A stretch of 64,000 nucleotides of DNA from Crotalaria pallida (Eukaryota; Streptophyta; Magnoliopsida; Fabales; Fabaceae): the NCBI GenBank assembly GCA_037953625.1, contig CM075649.1, positions 99,887,290 through 99,951,289 on the forward strand, written 5' to 3'. Position 1 is the first letter of the stretch. Each line of letters opens with the position of its first letter. The notes beneath the pieces are model-generated. The model was not told the origin of the DNA and made no database searches. It was given only the letters and a program-made list of their open reading frames with translations. Positions 34,201 to 45,575 of the stretch are shown here, piece after piece. A program made the translations under genes and the position numbers.

Positions 34201-36573
34201 CCCAATCTCATTTAGCGTAGTGGTGTATGTGATAGCGCTTGTTTGATTGGTTTAGCTATCCACCCGAACGACTGAGATTGGTTTATGATATGTTTTATAA
34301 TTGTTCATGTTATGCTATTTAATTATTTGGTGAAATGTTTAATTGTTATTTAATATGTTATGGCTGGAAACCGTGTGTGTAAACAATAAAGACTAAGACT
34401 ATAGAATAGTAATCGAAGAAATGAGAGACGAAAACGATAGATGCGATACACGTGATTAGTTGAGGAAGAATGTGACGAGGAGACGATTCTAAGATGACTA
34501 CACGTAATGTAAGCGAGCGGAAGCGTGGTGATGAGGAATGGAGCCAACAATGCTGCGAGGTCGAACTGATCAGAGAGTGTACTAATGACGCTGCTGAGTT
34601 ATAGAAGTAAAGGATGTGGAGGATGCTATTGATCCACAGCTGACAAAGGGGACAACGATGATGTGTTAAGCTGAAAATGTGTTGCTCATGTTGATAAGAG
34701 AAATTGTCGCTGTGATTTGAGATAGAGAAAGATGATGCAATGATGTTGTAATGATTCACGTGATAGTATATGAGTTTTAGGGGGATTAGATGCGAAAGAT
34801 TAGCGATCGGGTTTCATCGAAGGGATGCATCAAGGATGAGCCGATCATTAGGACGAAGCCGTAATTAAAACCCTTTTAAAAGATTTTAAAAGACATTAAC
34901 AATTGCGGTGAGGTATGAGTGTCGAATCGAAGTAGTGGAGAGGAAGGAACGATAAGTATCTGCGGATACTTAGGACGAGATTGCATTAGGGGAGGACGAT
35001 GACGGTGATACGTCAAGAAGTCTAGACTACTTTTCTAGGCGGAACAATCCTACAAGTGGCGCACTAATGTGGTGGGGACTGGGTCTAATACCGTGGCACG
35101 TTCTGCTTTCGAAACTAGAATAAGTACTGTCGCCCCCTAGATTGCAAATTGAGAACAGTGAGAGGGATTGGAACGGGGCAATGTGTTTTGCCACCATGAG
35201 ACAGTGAGCCTGATTGATATTATATGTGATTGAGGCTGAGACCTCCTGGCTTGGAGCCATTTGTTGTTGACAGCTGTCGTGCCCGCGTGGTAAAGGTCCT
35301 GTACTCCTGTTTGCTTCCGACTAGGTTGGGTGGTGAACCGAGGAGATGTAGACGTGTGCGAGCACAATGATGTCTCCCCCTCATCATTGATGCTAATCGA
35401 ATTAATAAGACTTAATAACCAAGATATTTCAAAGATATGTGTGATGATGATCAAAATAATAATGATAATGATAATGCTAATACCAGGTGTTGGATAAGAT
35501 TTGAGAGTGGAAGTGGGTGTAAATGTTCCTGAGACATTTGATGAGTTTGAGAATGAGGAATGAGGGAGAGTTAAAGAACAGTAACCCGGTGAAGGACGTG
35601 ATTGTGTTGAGCTTGCAGTTATTAGAATGAATAATTGGGTGATTATATATGTGTGCATTATGACAGTTATTTGCTTTGTCTTGATCTACCCTATGCTAAT
35701 GTTGAATTTATATTTTCCTTTATATTTATTTTGTCTTAATGTTTACCTAGTGTAATCCCACATAGTCGACATTGCCGTTTTGGGTTGCTCACTCTCTCTC
35801 TACTCTATCTATCCTTTCTTGTATAAAATTGTCTGGGCGTTAGATGGCCAACATGGTGAGATATCAGCAGTTGCGGGAGATAGGAGCGACTCCCCGAAGA
35901 GGTGATAACAGCGTTGCGTCAGTCTACAAGATGATTTTTGATGAGATCCCACGCCAACGAGTGGAGTTAGAGGAAGAAGAGGAAGTGGCCAAAGAAGAAG
36001 AAGAAGAAGAAGAAGAGTATAGACCTGATGATCCTGAGGAGGAGGTTGCTGCTGAGGACGAGGAGGAAGATCCCGACCTCTGGTCCGATAGGGATGATCC
36101 AGAAGAATACTACAGTGATGGGAGCTGGATCATTACTCCAGACGATCTTCTGGCAGATGATGACGAGCGGTACCGCAAGCTTGGAAAGCTAGATTAGGGA
36201 GATTATGACTAGATATTTAGGTAAATCCCCTTTGGAGTATGTATCCCCACTACGAGTTCTTAGCAACCTAATGGTATCCTGATGTAACCCCAACAAATTA
36301 ATCTTTGTATTGGTACTTTAACAAGAAATCATATGGGCTATTTTAAGTATCTGATGTTTTTGGAAATCGAGTTTCGAAGCGTAGTGTCATGTGACATTCC
36401 GGTTTGGGACTTGAAAGAGTTGGTTCAACATGAGAACATGAGTTTGCTATACAATTATGTTTTGAAAAATAGAAGTGTTCTCATCTTGTGCACTATTCGC
36501 CCTTTAAAAAAAATGGCCCTAATTTTCGTCCAAAATGATTAAAGTTTTCAAGTTGCCAAATCGGGGTGTTACA
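30909..36573. mobile_element. Very long solo LTR, 5.7 kb, TGTAACACCCCG...CGGGGTGTTACA
   Basis: The ends are a perfect 12-bp inverted repeat; TSD CCGAA lies at 30904-30908 and 36574-36578. Related sequence is at 54673-60945 (same orientation) and 60946-63673 (opposite), best in the last third. Content: an (AT)n run (31199-31225), TG-rich tracts (31400-31620), an AT-rich middle without genes (32100-34000), a conserved TGTACTCCTGTTTGCTTCC-type block (about 35300) and a short acidic ORF at 35844. Tekay/Del-like or another long-LTR Gypsy lineage is inferred from the termini. Confidence 0.8.
35844..36197 (+). CDS. Small acidic ORF inside the long LTR (117 aa)
   Basis: It starts ATGGCCAACATGG (a good plant start context), then has about 30 ordinary residues followed by runs of Glu and Asp to the end (LDDLLADDDER-like tail). 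It lies 3' of the CACATAGTCGACATTGCCG block, at the same place where the relatives at 60618 and 61736 (- strand) also have short open frames, although those are not acidic. Coding status is uncertain; it could be a GA-rich stretch that happens to be open. No function is suggested. Confidence 0.3.
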   Translation: MANMVRYQQLREIGATPRRGDNSVASVYKMIFDEIPRQRVELEEEEEVAKEEEEEEEEYRPDDPEEEVAAEDEEEDPDLWSDRDDPEEYYSDGSWIITPDDLLADDDERYRKLGKLD

Positions 36574-36578
36574 CCGAA

Positions 36579-36746
36579 AGTACCTGAAACAAACCCAAAA
36601 CGGATCAAAACGTTCAAAGGATTCTAAATTACCTAACTTCCTAAAAACTATACAAAAAGTCCTAAATTTACAAGAGAAACAAGCCAAATACATAGTAAAA
36701 GTGAGTCTAAATCATGCTCAAAACATCATATATTGGACCCAAATCA
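36579..36746 (-). repeat. 5' LTR of the - strand element, remainder
   Basis: These 168 bp match 11365-11536 and end GACCCAAATCA at 36746, followed by the element TSD GTATT (36747-36751). Confidence 0.85.
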
Positions 36747-36751
36747 GTATT

Positions 36752-37993
36752 ACAGTTAATAAGGAAAACTATAATACATCGTGACTAGTATGTGATAGAC
36801 TGATGACTGTATCTCACCGGTCATGAATATGGGATATCAAGTCTTCATGTAAGTACACATTGAGAAAATTCTGTACTTGATTGACCCGCCATGAGAATGC
36901 TACATGGGTTATTAAGTGAGTGTCATAAGCGATTCTCATAGTGACAATGGTGTACATGGTCCTTCGACCTGAAGTCGCTATTGTTCCCATCTTGAGGAGT
37001 TATGTGCTTTCACGCAATCAAAAGTGATCTTTAACTAGGTGATCATAACGGTTGTAGTCGGGTATATGGCAAATCATGTAGAGGGATGTGAGCGACGTAG
37101 ATGGGATTTGTCCTTCCTTGTTAATAGGAATTATATCACTGGGGCCCTCGACTGAGTGAGACGGTGAAATGTATGACCATACTCAAGACAGTCAATATGA
37201 GATAATGACGAGACTTGTTTAGACGCGTCTACTCAGGGATCAAGAAACCATAGGTTACACTATACATTGGTGACACCTTCCATGCCATGAGTGTAACTAA
37301 GATATTTGGACAAAGGGATTAAATTTACACATGATCATTGATCACACTAAGGTTATGTCAGATCACAGACATTCATGTTACTTGGGTAGCAATGATGTGT
37401 TGCTAGATACCGCTCATTGCTTGTAAACTTAAAATGGGATTTTAAACTTTACTGCCAACGTTACAGGAACCTATATGGTCACACACTAAGAACAGATAGA
37501 TTGGAGATATCACATTTGATAAAAAATACAATAGTTGTATTTTTTTACGTCCGTGCGATGCACTGTATGACCGTGCGACGCATTCTGATATGTGTTGCCA
37601 AGCCCAGCCCGCTGGTCTAATACTATATATTATAAATAATAGTATTAGCCTTAGGGTTTTGGTACGTGTGAGACACAAAACGACAACCTTAGCCGTCCAT
37701 ATCAGAGAGTGAGTGATACACTGAATCTCTCTCTTCTCCGCTAGCACTGAGAAGTGAGACGTGACTCCAATTGGGAACCTATTCGTGTGGATACCAATAG
37801 AAGCGTGACTACCTTGCTGTGCTCGTGATTGACGTGGATTGTTCGTGGATGATCTAACCAGCGCTGTTCTCCTCTTCGCATCAAGAGGTAAACATTTTTC
37901 TATCTCGAATCATGCTCTCTCGCATGGATCCTGTTCTGGAAATAGGGTATTTCGTTTGTTTTCCGCTGCGTATTCTAATCCCTATTTCCAGCA
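36752..37993 (+). mobile_element. Copia-like solo LTR, last segment
   Basis: These 1242 bp complete the LTR begun at 1048. It ends CCCTATTTCCAGCA and is followed by TSD GGTTC. No gene; open frames are short and unsupported. Confidence 0.8.
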
Positions 37994-38276
37994 GGTTCTG
38001 CATTCGGTGAGTTTTCTTTCTTTGCTATTATGAACTAGTGAATGCTATTACTCAAATTGGCACTCTTTAACACATTATCCTCATACTAACAAACTTCTAA
38101 CAACCCCAAACTCCTTTAACTTGAGATAAATTAAATTGAAAAATAATACAAAACCCTAAACTAACATTTTATTTGTCAAAAATAAAACCCCATCACCATC
38201 AACAATCAAAATCAAGAATAAAATAACTTCAAAACACCAAAGAATGAAGAAATGAAGGATCTTTTGGTGCCTACCT
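37994..38276. repeat. Base tandem repeat, unit A (right part)
   Basis: It resumes TGCATTCGGTGAG directly after GGTTC, exactly as unit B reads uninterrupted at 39252-39268. AT-rich, non-coding. Confidence 0.8.
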
Positions 38277-39534
38277 CAATCACTAATGCTTCCCTTCTAG
38301 GATTTTCTTCTAACTACTCATCTACATTGAATCTAGTAAATCTTAGATGTTGGTAATGTTGTTGCTTTGTGGTTGCCAACGTAACAAAAATGAAATGGGA
38401 ATATGTGCATGAAGAAGAAGGAGATGAAAAAGGAGAGAAGAAGGATTAATAATGAAAAATGAAAAATGCAAAGGGAAGTAGAGCACAAGGAGATGTCAAG
38501 TGAAAAAGATATGAGAGAAGAGAGGATGAAGCTTCATGGACAAAGGAGAGAAAGAGTGAAGCTCTAGAAAGAGCCCATGGTACACGATAAAGAGAGGGAA
38601 TGAAATGCTGGAGGGAGATAGAGAGAGGAAAGAGAGAGAAGTTGCACTTCTTTTTTAGTAAGTTTTAGGTTTAATATTTTTAAATTAAAAATTAAATTAA
38701 AATGGAAAAGAAGGACTTAGGACATACGGTGTAGGTATAAATGTCCCATACTGATGTCCATATAACAGGATTGTAAATAAAAAATGTTAAGCCAACATCA
38801 GTATATGACGACCTACGATCACACCGTAGAGCAATGTATGGTACAATTGAAACGTTATAAAAATTTATATAAGTAAAAAGACAAAAATTCCCTTAGCCAA
38901 TACTCTCACCTCTCTAATCCTGCCTCAACCCACCTCTCTCCTTTTCTTATCTAATCCCGCTTCTCTCTCGCGATTCCTCTCTGAATCCCTCCTGGTGGTT
39001 CGTGGTCTCTTCACTCTCACGATTTCTATCTCAATCCCGACTCTTTCTTTTTCCTCTCTAATCTCGTCTATCTCTCTCTTGCTCGTTCCTCTCTCTCACG
39101 GTTCTTCTCTCCTATGTGTTGGTGGTTTGTCGGTGGTTCGTGCATTCTCTTTCACTCGGTTCTTGGTTCGGTGGTCGACTGTTGCTCTCTCTCTGTGGTT
39201 CCCTCGACTCTCTCATGGTGGTTTTTGGTTCGTCTCTCTCACTGTCTTGTTGGTTCTGCATTCGATGATTTCTCTTCCTTTGCTTTTATGAACTAGGGAA
39301 AGTTATTACTCAAATTGACACTCTTTAACACATTATCCTCATACTAACAAACTTCTATCAACCACAAACTCCCTTAACTTGAGATAAATTAAATTGAAAA
39401 ATAATACAAAGCCCTAAACTCACATTTTATTTGTCAAAAATCAAACCCCATGACCATCAACTATCAAAATTAAGAATAAAATAACTACAAAACACTAAAG
39501 AATGAAGAAATGAAGGAAATTTTGGATCCTACCT
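38277..39534. repeat. Base tandem repeat, unit B (complete, 1258 bp)
   Basis: It contains every block of unit A without the solo LTR; the single GGTTC at 39252-39256 is the equivalent empty site. Several percent diverged from unit A. No gene recognised. Confidence 0.8.
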
Positions 39535-40048
39535 CAATCATCATAGCTTCATCCATTGCTTCCCTTCTAGGATTTTCTTCTAACTATTCTTCTACGTTAA
39601 ATCATGTAAATCTTAGATGTTGGTAATGTTGTTGCTTTGTTGTTTCCACGTAACAAAAATGAAATGGGATGATTTGAATGAAGAAGAAGGAGATAAAAAG
39701 GGAGAGAAAGAAGGATTGATATTGAAAAATGAAAAATGCAAAGGGAAGAAGAGCACAAAGGAGATGTCAAGCTGCAAAAGAGATGAGAAGAGAGGATGAA
39801 GCTTCATGGACAGTGGAGAGAAAGAGAGAAGCTCGAGAAAGAGCCCATGCTACATGAGAAAGAGAGGGAAAGAAATGTAGGAGGGAAATAGAGAGAGGAA
39901 AGAGAGAGAGAGAAGATTCACTTATTTTTTAGTAAGTTTTGGGTTTAATATTTTTAAATTAAAAATTAAATTAAAATGGAAAAGAATGACTCAGGACATA
40001 CGGTGTAGGTATAAATATCCCATACTAATGTCCATATAACAGGATTGT
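39535..40048. repeat. Base tandem repeat, unit C (truncated)
   Basis: It matches the first 510 bp or so of unit B and stops after CCATATAACAGGATTGT. Confidence 0.75.
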
Positions 40049-40286
40049 GAAAAACTAGAGAACATGCCAATTTGGTACTCCTTGATTCCTTAGGAGGGAT
40101 TATATTTCAAGTTTTCTTTTTTATTCCTTAATTTTTTTTCCATTTACAATTTCAATCCATAATTATATATATATATATATATATATTTTTTATTTTAACT
40201 TTCTATTTGATCATTTCTTTTAGTAACTCTTATTAATTATTTTTATCTTTTTTTTGGATACATAAACTATTAGTATACAATAATTA
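40049..40286. other. AT-rich spacer with AT microsatellite
   Basis: Contains (AT)n at about 40164-40186 and T-rich runs. No gene or known element seen. Confidence 0.6.
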
Positions 40287-40291
40287 ATAAA

Positions 40292-41963
40292 TGTTGAAAA
40301 CGATGGAAACCGAGGGAACGGTCTTAACAATCTACTAGAAGGGGGGTGAATAGTAGATGGAAGCAATAATACCAATTTTTCGTGATGTTTTAAAATAGGT
40401 CGGATAGCGTTGGTTGTTTAGAGTAAAAATTCCGACTTTGAGCCGAACAGTTCTTGATAATCAGTTTCTAGACCGAGCACTGATTATCCGAGCTGCACAC
40501 TCAAAGAATTAGGTTTGCAGCGGAAAATTACTAGCACTGTCCGAGTGATAAGTTAAAGCTATAACAGTTCGATCAAATCCTCAGAAAGTAAATAAAAGCA
40601 GTAAAGAAAATGGAACACCGAGATTTATCCTGGTTCACTCACCAACACGGTGAGCTACGTCTAGTCCCCCTTAAAACCTTTAAGGAGCTTTAATAAAATC
40701 AAATAGATAGAGATTACACGGGATCAATCAAACCCACCAAGAGAGTACCAAACTCTTGGCTTCTACCTTCTGATACACAAATGCCGAGCACAGCTTCGGA
40801 CTTTCACAGTCTTGAAACCTTCAAGGATTTTCACCAAAGAACCTCCTTGGATTTTGGCTCAGGAACCTCCTAAGACCTCAATCGTCAAGAACCTCTTGAA
40901 CGAACTTAGAAACCTTCCAAGATTTTCACCTTGCTTGAGAACAACTCAAGACTTGAAGAAATGGTTATGAGAATATGATGGCTCCAACCAGAAACTCAAG
41001 TGTAGAAGATTTTGAAGGTTTAATGAACAAATGGGTTTTCGGTTAAGTGTTTGAGAAAGGCTTTTGAGAATGTAGAGAATGATTTGAGACTTGGTGTATG
41101 AGTATGAAAGGTTTGAACCCAAACTCTCAAGGTTCTCTTTTCTGCGGCTTGAGCACTTGTAAAACAGAGAATGAATATGAAAGTTTTTGCCTTTTGCTCT
41201 CTGTTCTTTTCTTTCTCTATGTGTTCATGTGTTGTTCTCTGTGTTTCAGAGAAGCTAAAACCCTCCTTTTATAGTGGGGTACCAACGTATGAGGTAAGGA
41301 AAGAAAGGAAAGATTATTTTAGAATATGCCTTGATGCTCTAACGGATAAACAGAACATTTTCTATCGTTTTTCTGCAAGTTCTGCTTTGTCTGTGCTTTA
41401 TCAGACCAGTCCAAAACTGTCCCTTTCTAATTTTGAATTTTGAAGCTTGATGACAGTTGGGCGCCGTTGAGATGAGGACAAAAACTGTCAGCCACGCATA
41501 GTACTATACTGGTACGTAATTAATGAGGTGCATGCGGGTTGTACTTGCTGAAGGTTGAAGATGATGAACAGTGTTGCCGAGCTTGACGACAGTTCGAGCT
41601 TGGCATCTTGTTTCAGCTTGACATCTCTTTGAGCATGGGATCTTTGAGAGGTAAAATCGATTTTTCCCTTGCTGAGCTGATCCCCCGGGCCGACTGATAG
41701 ACTCTGAGCGATGGCTCGGATTGATCACTTCCGAGTACGTCTGAGCTTATGATGATTAACTCCGACTTCATTCACAAAGGTCCGATCCTCTTACCCTTCC
41801 GAGCTAGATGTCGAGAGCACCGAGCACGTCTTCGGAATTTTGACTTCTTTGTTAGTCTGGTCGGATTTAATTTGTTTCCGTCGATGGTCGAGATCAGAGA
41901 TACTTCACGCTGAACTTGTTCACTTCTCATTCATTTGTCGTCATCAAAATCTTTGATTCAACA
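40292..41963 (-). repeat. 3' LTR of Copia element
   Basis: 1672 bp, matching 47447-49137. No gene; the open frame at 41171-41443 occurs in both LTRs (48345-48617) with changes and has no recognised domain. Confidence 0.9.
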
Positions 41964-42488
41964 ATCTCCCCCTTTTTGATGATGGCAAATACTTGTTGAT
42001 TTTGTACGAATGTGTGAAGATCTTGATCGGTTTTTCTGAATGTAAGATTGATCTTTCTCCCATTACACAACATTGTTCCTTTCTTTTCCTCCCCCTTTTT
42101 GTGAGGATCGATCAAGTAATTAATTTCCTTGATACCAATTATTGTTAACACATTTCTCCCATATGAAAACAACAAAAAAACAACAACTACCTTTCTCCCC
42201 CTTTTGGCATGATAAAAAAGGAGCCGAAAAATTAAGCGCATTTGCTAAAGGAGTATAATGAATAGTTAATTGAATGTTGGAAATGTATATGCCTGATACC
42301 AATTGTTGGATTAATTTTAAGAAAAAATTGACTTAAAAATCCAACAATCTCCCCCTGAAGATAATATAAAAATGCTAATTTTCTCCAGAAAGGGAATAGG
42401 CAATTTTATATGCGGCCAAGCTATCCGAGTGGTTTGACATTGACATAAGACAATGATTTTTGGTGACTGAAAAACACTGACCGATCAG
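41964..42488 (-). other. 3' untranslated region with repeated polypurine tracts
   Basis: The complement of the PPT, ATCTCCCCCTTTTT (41964-41977), abuts the 3' LTR. Further CTCCCCC tracts lie near 42090, 42196 and 42350. No env-like frame is visible. Confidence 0.7.
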
Positions 42489-45400
42489 TTAGCTTATACT
42501 GAATTCGTCCAGTATGACGAGTTCTCGTACAATATGAAAATGAGTGTCTCTCGGCAAAGGTTTTGTAAAAATGTCGGCTAACTGATTTTCAGTGCTTACA
42601 AATTCAATAACACAATCACCTTTTTGAACATGATCTCTCAGAAAATGATGTCTTATTTCAATGTGTTTTGTCCGAGAGTGATACACAAGATTCTTAGTTA
42701 GGTTGATTGCACTTGTGTTGTCACATTTGATAGGAATGTGATCCAACTTTAGACCGAAATCCGATAGTTGTTGCTTCATCCAAAGAAGCTGAGCATAAAA
42801 ACTACCGGCAGCAATGTATTCGGCTTCTGCGGTGGAAAGGGCAACACAAGCTTGCTTTTTAGAAAACCAAGACACTAGAGAACTTCCCAGAAGATGACAA
42901 GTTCCACTAGTGCTTTTTCGATCAAGCTTGCATCCCGCAAAATCCGAATCTGAATATCCGACCAAACTAAGACTTGTATCACTTGGATAAAACAAACCAG
43001 TGTACTCGGTTCCCTTGAAGTATTTAAAAATTCTCTTAACAGCAGTAAGATGAGATTCTTTTGGATTAGCTTGAAACCGTGCACACATACAGACGCTAAA
43101 CATAATATCAGGCCGAGATGCAGTTAAATATAGAAGACTTCCTATCATGCCTCTATATTTACTTACATCTACGGATTTACCTGATTCATCCTTGTTGAGG
43201 TAGCAGGAGGTACTCATCGGTGTTGCAACAGTCTTCCTATTTTCCATGCCAAATTTCCTCAGAAGCTCTTTACAGTATTTTCCTTGATGTACAAAGATGC
43301 CTCCGTCGGCTTGCTTAATTTGAAGACCGAGGAAGAATGTAATTTCTCCCATCATCGACATCTCGAATTCACCTTTCATTAGTGCTGAAAATTTCTTACA
43401 CAAAGACACATTAGTAGCACCGAAGATTATGTCGTCAACATAGATTTGTACTAATAAAAAGTCTTTGTTAGATTTTAAAATGAATAAGGTAGTGTCAACC
43501 TTCCCTCTTTCAAATCCTTGTTCTAAAAGAAACGAGCTTAACCGATCATACCAAGCTCTCGGAGCTTGTTTCAGACCGTACAGAGCCTTTTTAAGTTTGT
43601 AAACATGATTTGGAAATTCATGACTTTCAAAACCAGGAGGTTGTTTCACATACACTTCTTCATTTATAAATCCATTTAAGAAAGCACTTTTGACATCCAT
43701 TTGATACAGGGTGAATTTCAAGATAGATGCAAAAGCAAGTAAGATTCGAATTGCTTCAAGCCGAGCAACCGAAGTAAAGGTCTCATCATAATCGATACCT
43801 TCCTCTTGGTTGTAGCCTTGAGCAACTAATCTCGCTTTGTTTCTTATAATTACTCCTGATTCATCCATTTTATTTCTAAAAATCCATTTTGAGCCGATTA
43901 TAGAATGATCATCAGGCCGAGGAACTAATTCCCAAACATCATTTCTGATGAACTGGTTCAGTTCGTCTTGCATAGCAGTGGCCCAATGTTCATCCTCAAT
44001 CGCTTTACTGACAGAATCAGGTTCAATTTGAGAAACAAAAGAGACGAAATTGCAAAAGTTTTGAATTGACCGACGAGTTAGAACTCCCTTAGATATATCT
44101 CCGAGCACATTCTCAATCGGATGGTTCTTGTTTGTTTTCCAAGCAGGAGGGAGGTCGTCCCTCGGAGCTTCGATTACAGCGTCGTCTTGATGATGCCCAT
44201 TGTTAGAAGTGTTGTCTTGATGAGCTCCTTTTTCAATTAAGATTGGGTCATCATCATTTTGCTCATTTTTTGAGTTTTCTTTGATTCCTACACTTTTTAC
44301 ACAACTCAAGGTGTCCCCTCTTAAAGACTCATCAAATACCACATGTATAGATTCTTCCATAGTGGAAGTGCATTTATTGAACACTCGATAAGCCTTACTT
44401 CGAGAAGAATAACCTAGGAATATACCTTCATCAGCTTTTGAATCAAATTTTCCAAGATGATCTTTTCCATTATTTAAAATAAAAACTTTACATCCAAAAG
44501 CATGAAAATAAGATATATTGGGCTTTCTACCCTTGTAAAGCTCATAGGGCGTTTTCTTTAAGATTGGTCGAGTAAGAACTCGGTTAAAAACATGACAAGC
44601 AGTGTTAACTGCGTCCGCCCAAAAATAATGAGGAATTTGAGATTCATTCAGCATAGTCCGAGCAAGTTCCTCAAGTACTCGGTTTTTCCGTTCCACGACT
44701 CCGTTTTGCTCGGGAGTCCGAGGAGCTGAAAATTGATGCTCAATGCCGAACTTAGAACAAAACTTATCAAATTTGTGATTCTCGAACTCGCCGCCATGGT
44801 CTGTTCGGATAACAACAACCTTTTGGTTAACTTGGTTTTGAATTCGTTTGACTAGCTCTTTAAAACTTTGAAAAGTTTCACTTTTTGCAGTAAAAAATAG
44901 AGTCCAAGTAAATCGAGAGAAATCATCAACAATCACTAAGGCATAGTAGTTACCCCCAAACAAGTCCATATGAAGCATTTCTAATGGTCTTGTTGTGGAC
45001 ACCATCTTTTTGGATGAAAATTTATTTTTGGTCTGTTTACACTTCTTATAGGAAGTGCAAACACCTTCTATATCAAATTTTAGCTTTGGCAGTCCGACCA
45101 CTAGGTCCTTGGATTGAAGTTTCTTTAACTGATTTACATTTATGTGAGCAGTCCGACGATGCCATAACCAAGTATCATTCTCTCGGCATGTAGAGACCAG
45201 AGAGGAAATTTCATTTAAATCTACCAAATAAGTATTGTTTGACCGTTTTCCCACAAATTTGATTGAATTGTCTTTGTCACTTTTAATTAGACAGTGAGTG
45301 GAGGTAAAAACAACATGATTACCGATATCACAAAGTTGGCTTATGCTCAAAAGATTGTGTTCCAATCCTTGAACGAATAAGACATTTTCGATAATCAAGT

Positions 45401-45575
45401 CGGAAGAATTTCCGATTTTACCTTCACCCAAGATTTTACCTTTGTTGTTGTCTCCATAAGTGACATATCCTTTCTCGGTTGGAGTAAGCTCGATAAAGTG
45501 CTGCTTATCTCCAGTAATGTGCTTCGAGCATCCGCTGTCCAGATACCACCGTGTTTCCCTTGCTCGATAGCACAC
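42489..45575 (-). CDS. pol: Copia pol: protease, integrase, RT, RNase H (1028 codons)
   Basis: Polyprotein for cutting, reverse transcription and integration. Visible: protease DSGC (residues 13-16), GAG_pre-integrase (about 130-200), integrase D-D-E at about 203, 258 and 293 (MDLFGG, IRTDHGGEFE, EQNGVVERKN), RT with LVAQGYNQEEGIDY and YVDDIIFG (about 711), RNase H from about 874 (YSDSDFAGCK, ALSTAEAEY). The frame is open throughout, but two defects appear. The integrase zinc finger reads C-T-S-Y where C-x2-C is expected, and the segment after MDLFGG seems about ten residues short. The ATG at 45575 is probably not the original start: the same frame continues upstream to gag through stops. Confidence 0.92.
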   Translation of the reverse strand: MCYRARETRWYLDSGCSKHITGDKQHFIELTPTEKGYVTYGDNNKGKILGEGKIGNSSDLIIENVLFVQGLEHNLLSISQLCDIGNHVVFTSTHCLIKSDKDNSIKFVGKRSNNTYLVDLNEISSLVSTCRENDTWLWHRRTAHINVNQLKKLQSKDLVVGLPKLKFDIEGVCTSYKKCKQTKNKFSSKKMVSTTRPLEMLHMDLFGGNYYALVIVDDFSRFTWTLFFTAKSETFQSFKELVKRIQNQVNQKVVVIRTDHGGEFENHKFDKFCSKFGIEHQFSAPRTPEQNGVVERKNRVLEELARTMLNESQIPHYFWADAVNTACHVFNRVLTRPILKKTPYELYKGRKPNISYFHAFGCKVFILNNGKDHLGKFDSKADEGIFLGYSSRSKAYRVFNKCTSTMEESIHVVFDESLRGDTLSCVKSVGIKENSKNEQNDDDPILIEKGAHQDNTSNNGHHQDDAVIEAPRDDLPPAWKTNKNHPIENVLGDISKGVLTRRSIQNFCNFVSFVSQIEPDSVSKAIEDEHWATAMQDELNQFIRNDVWELVPRPDDHSIIGSKWIFRNKMDESGVIIRNKARLVAQGYNQEEGIDYDETFTSVARLEAIRILLAFASILKFTLYQMDVKSAFLNGFINEEVYVKQPPGFESHEFPNHVYKLKKALYGLKQAPRAWYDRLSSFLLEQGFERGKVDTTLFILKSNKDFLLVQIYVDDIIFGATNVSLCKKFSALMKGEFEMSMMGEITFFLGLQIKQADGGIFVHQGKYCKELLRKFGMENRKTVATPMSTSCYLNKDESGKSVDVSKYRGMIGSLLYLTASRPDIMFSVCMCARFQANPKESHLTAVKRIFKYFKGTEYTGLFYPSDTSLSLVGYSDSDFAGCKLDRKSTSGTCHLLGSSLVSWFSKKQACVALSTAEAEYIAAGSFYAQLLWMKQQLSDFGLKLDHIPIKCDNTSAINLTKNLVYHSRTKHIEIRHHFLRDHVQKGDCVIEFVSTENQLADIFTKPLPRDTHFHIVRELVILDEFSIS

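Larger units (their letters stand above)
10066..36746 (-). mobile_element. Athila/Tat-like non-autonomous element, disrupted
   Basis: Outer ends are TGTTGGCAATTCGG (10066) and GACCCAAATCA (36746), flanked by matching TSD GTATT. The element reads on the - strand: 5' LTR (36746-29615, interrupted by a solo LTR), PBS (29609-29588), a small ORF (29546-28887), further interior (to 28603, then 24898-24515), then after rearrangement PPT (11551-11537) and 3' LTR (11536-10066). Only about 1.5 kb of interior survives and no pol domain is visible, so it was either a LARD-like non-autonomous element or lost its coding region. The interior holds a segmental duplication and two solo LTRs. Confidence 0.8.
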
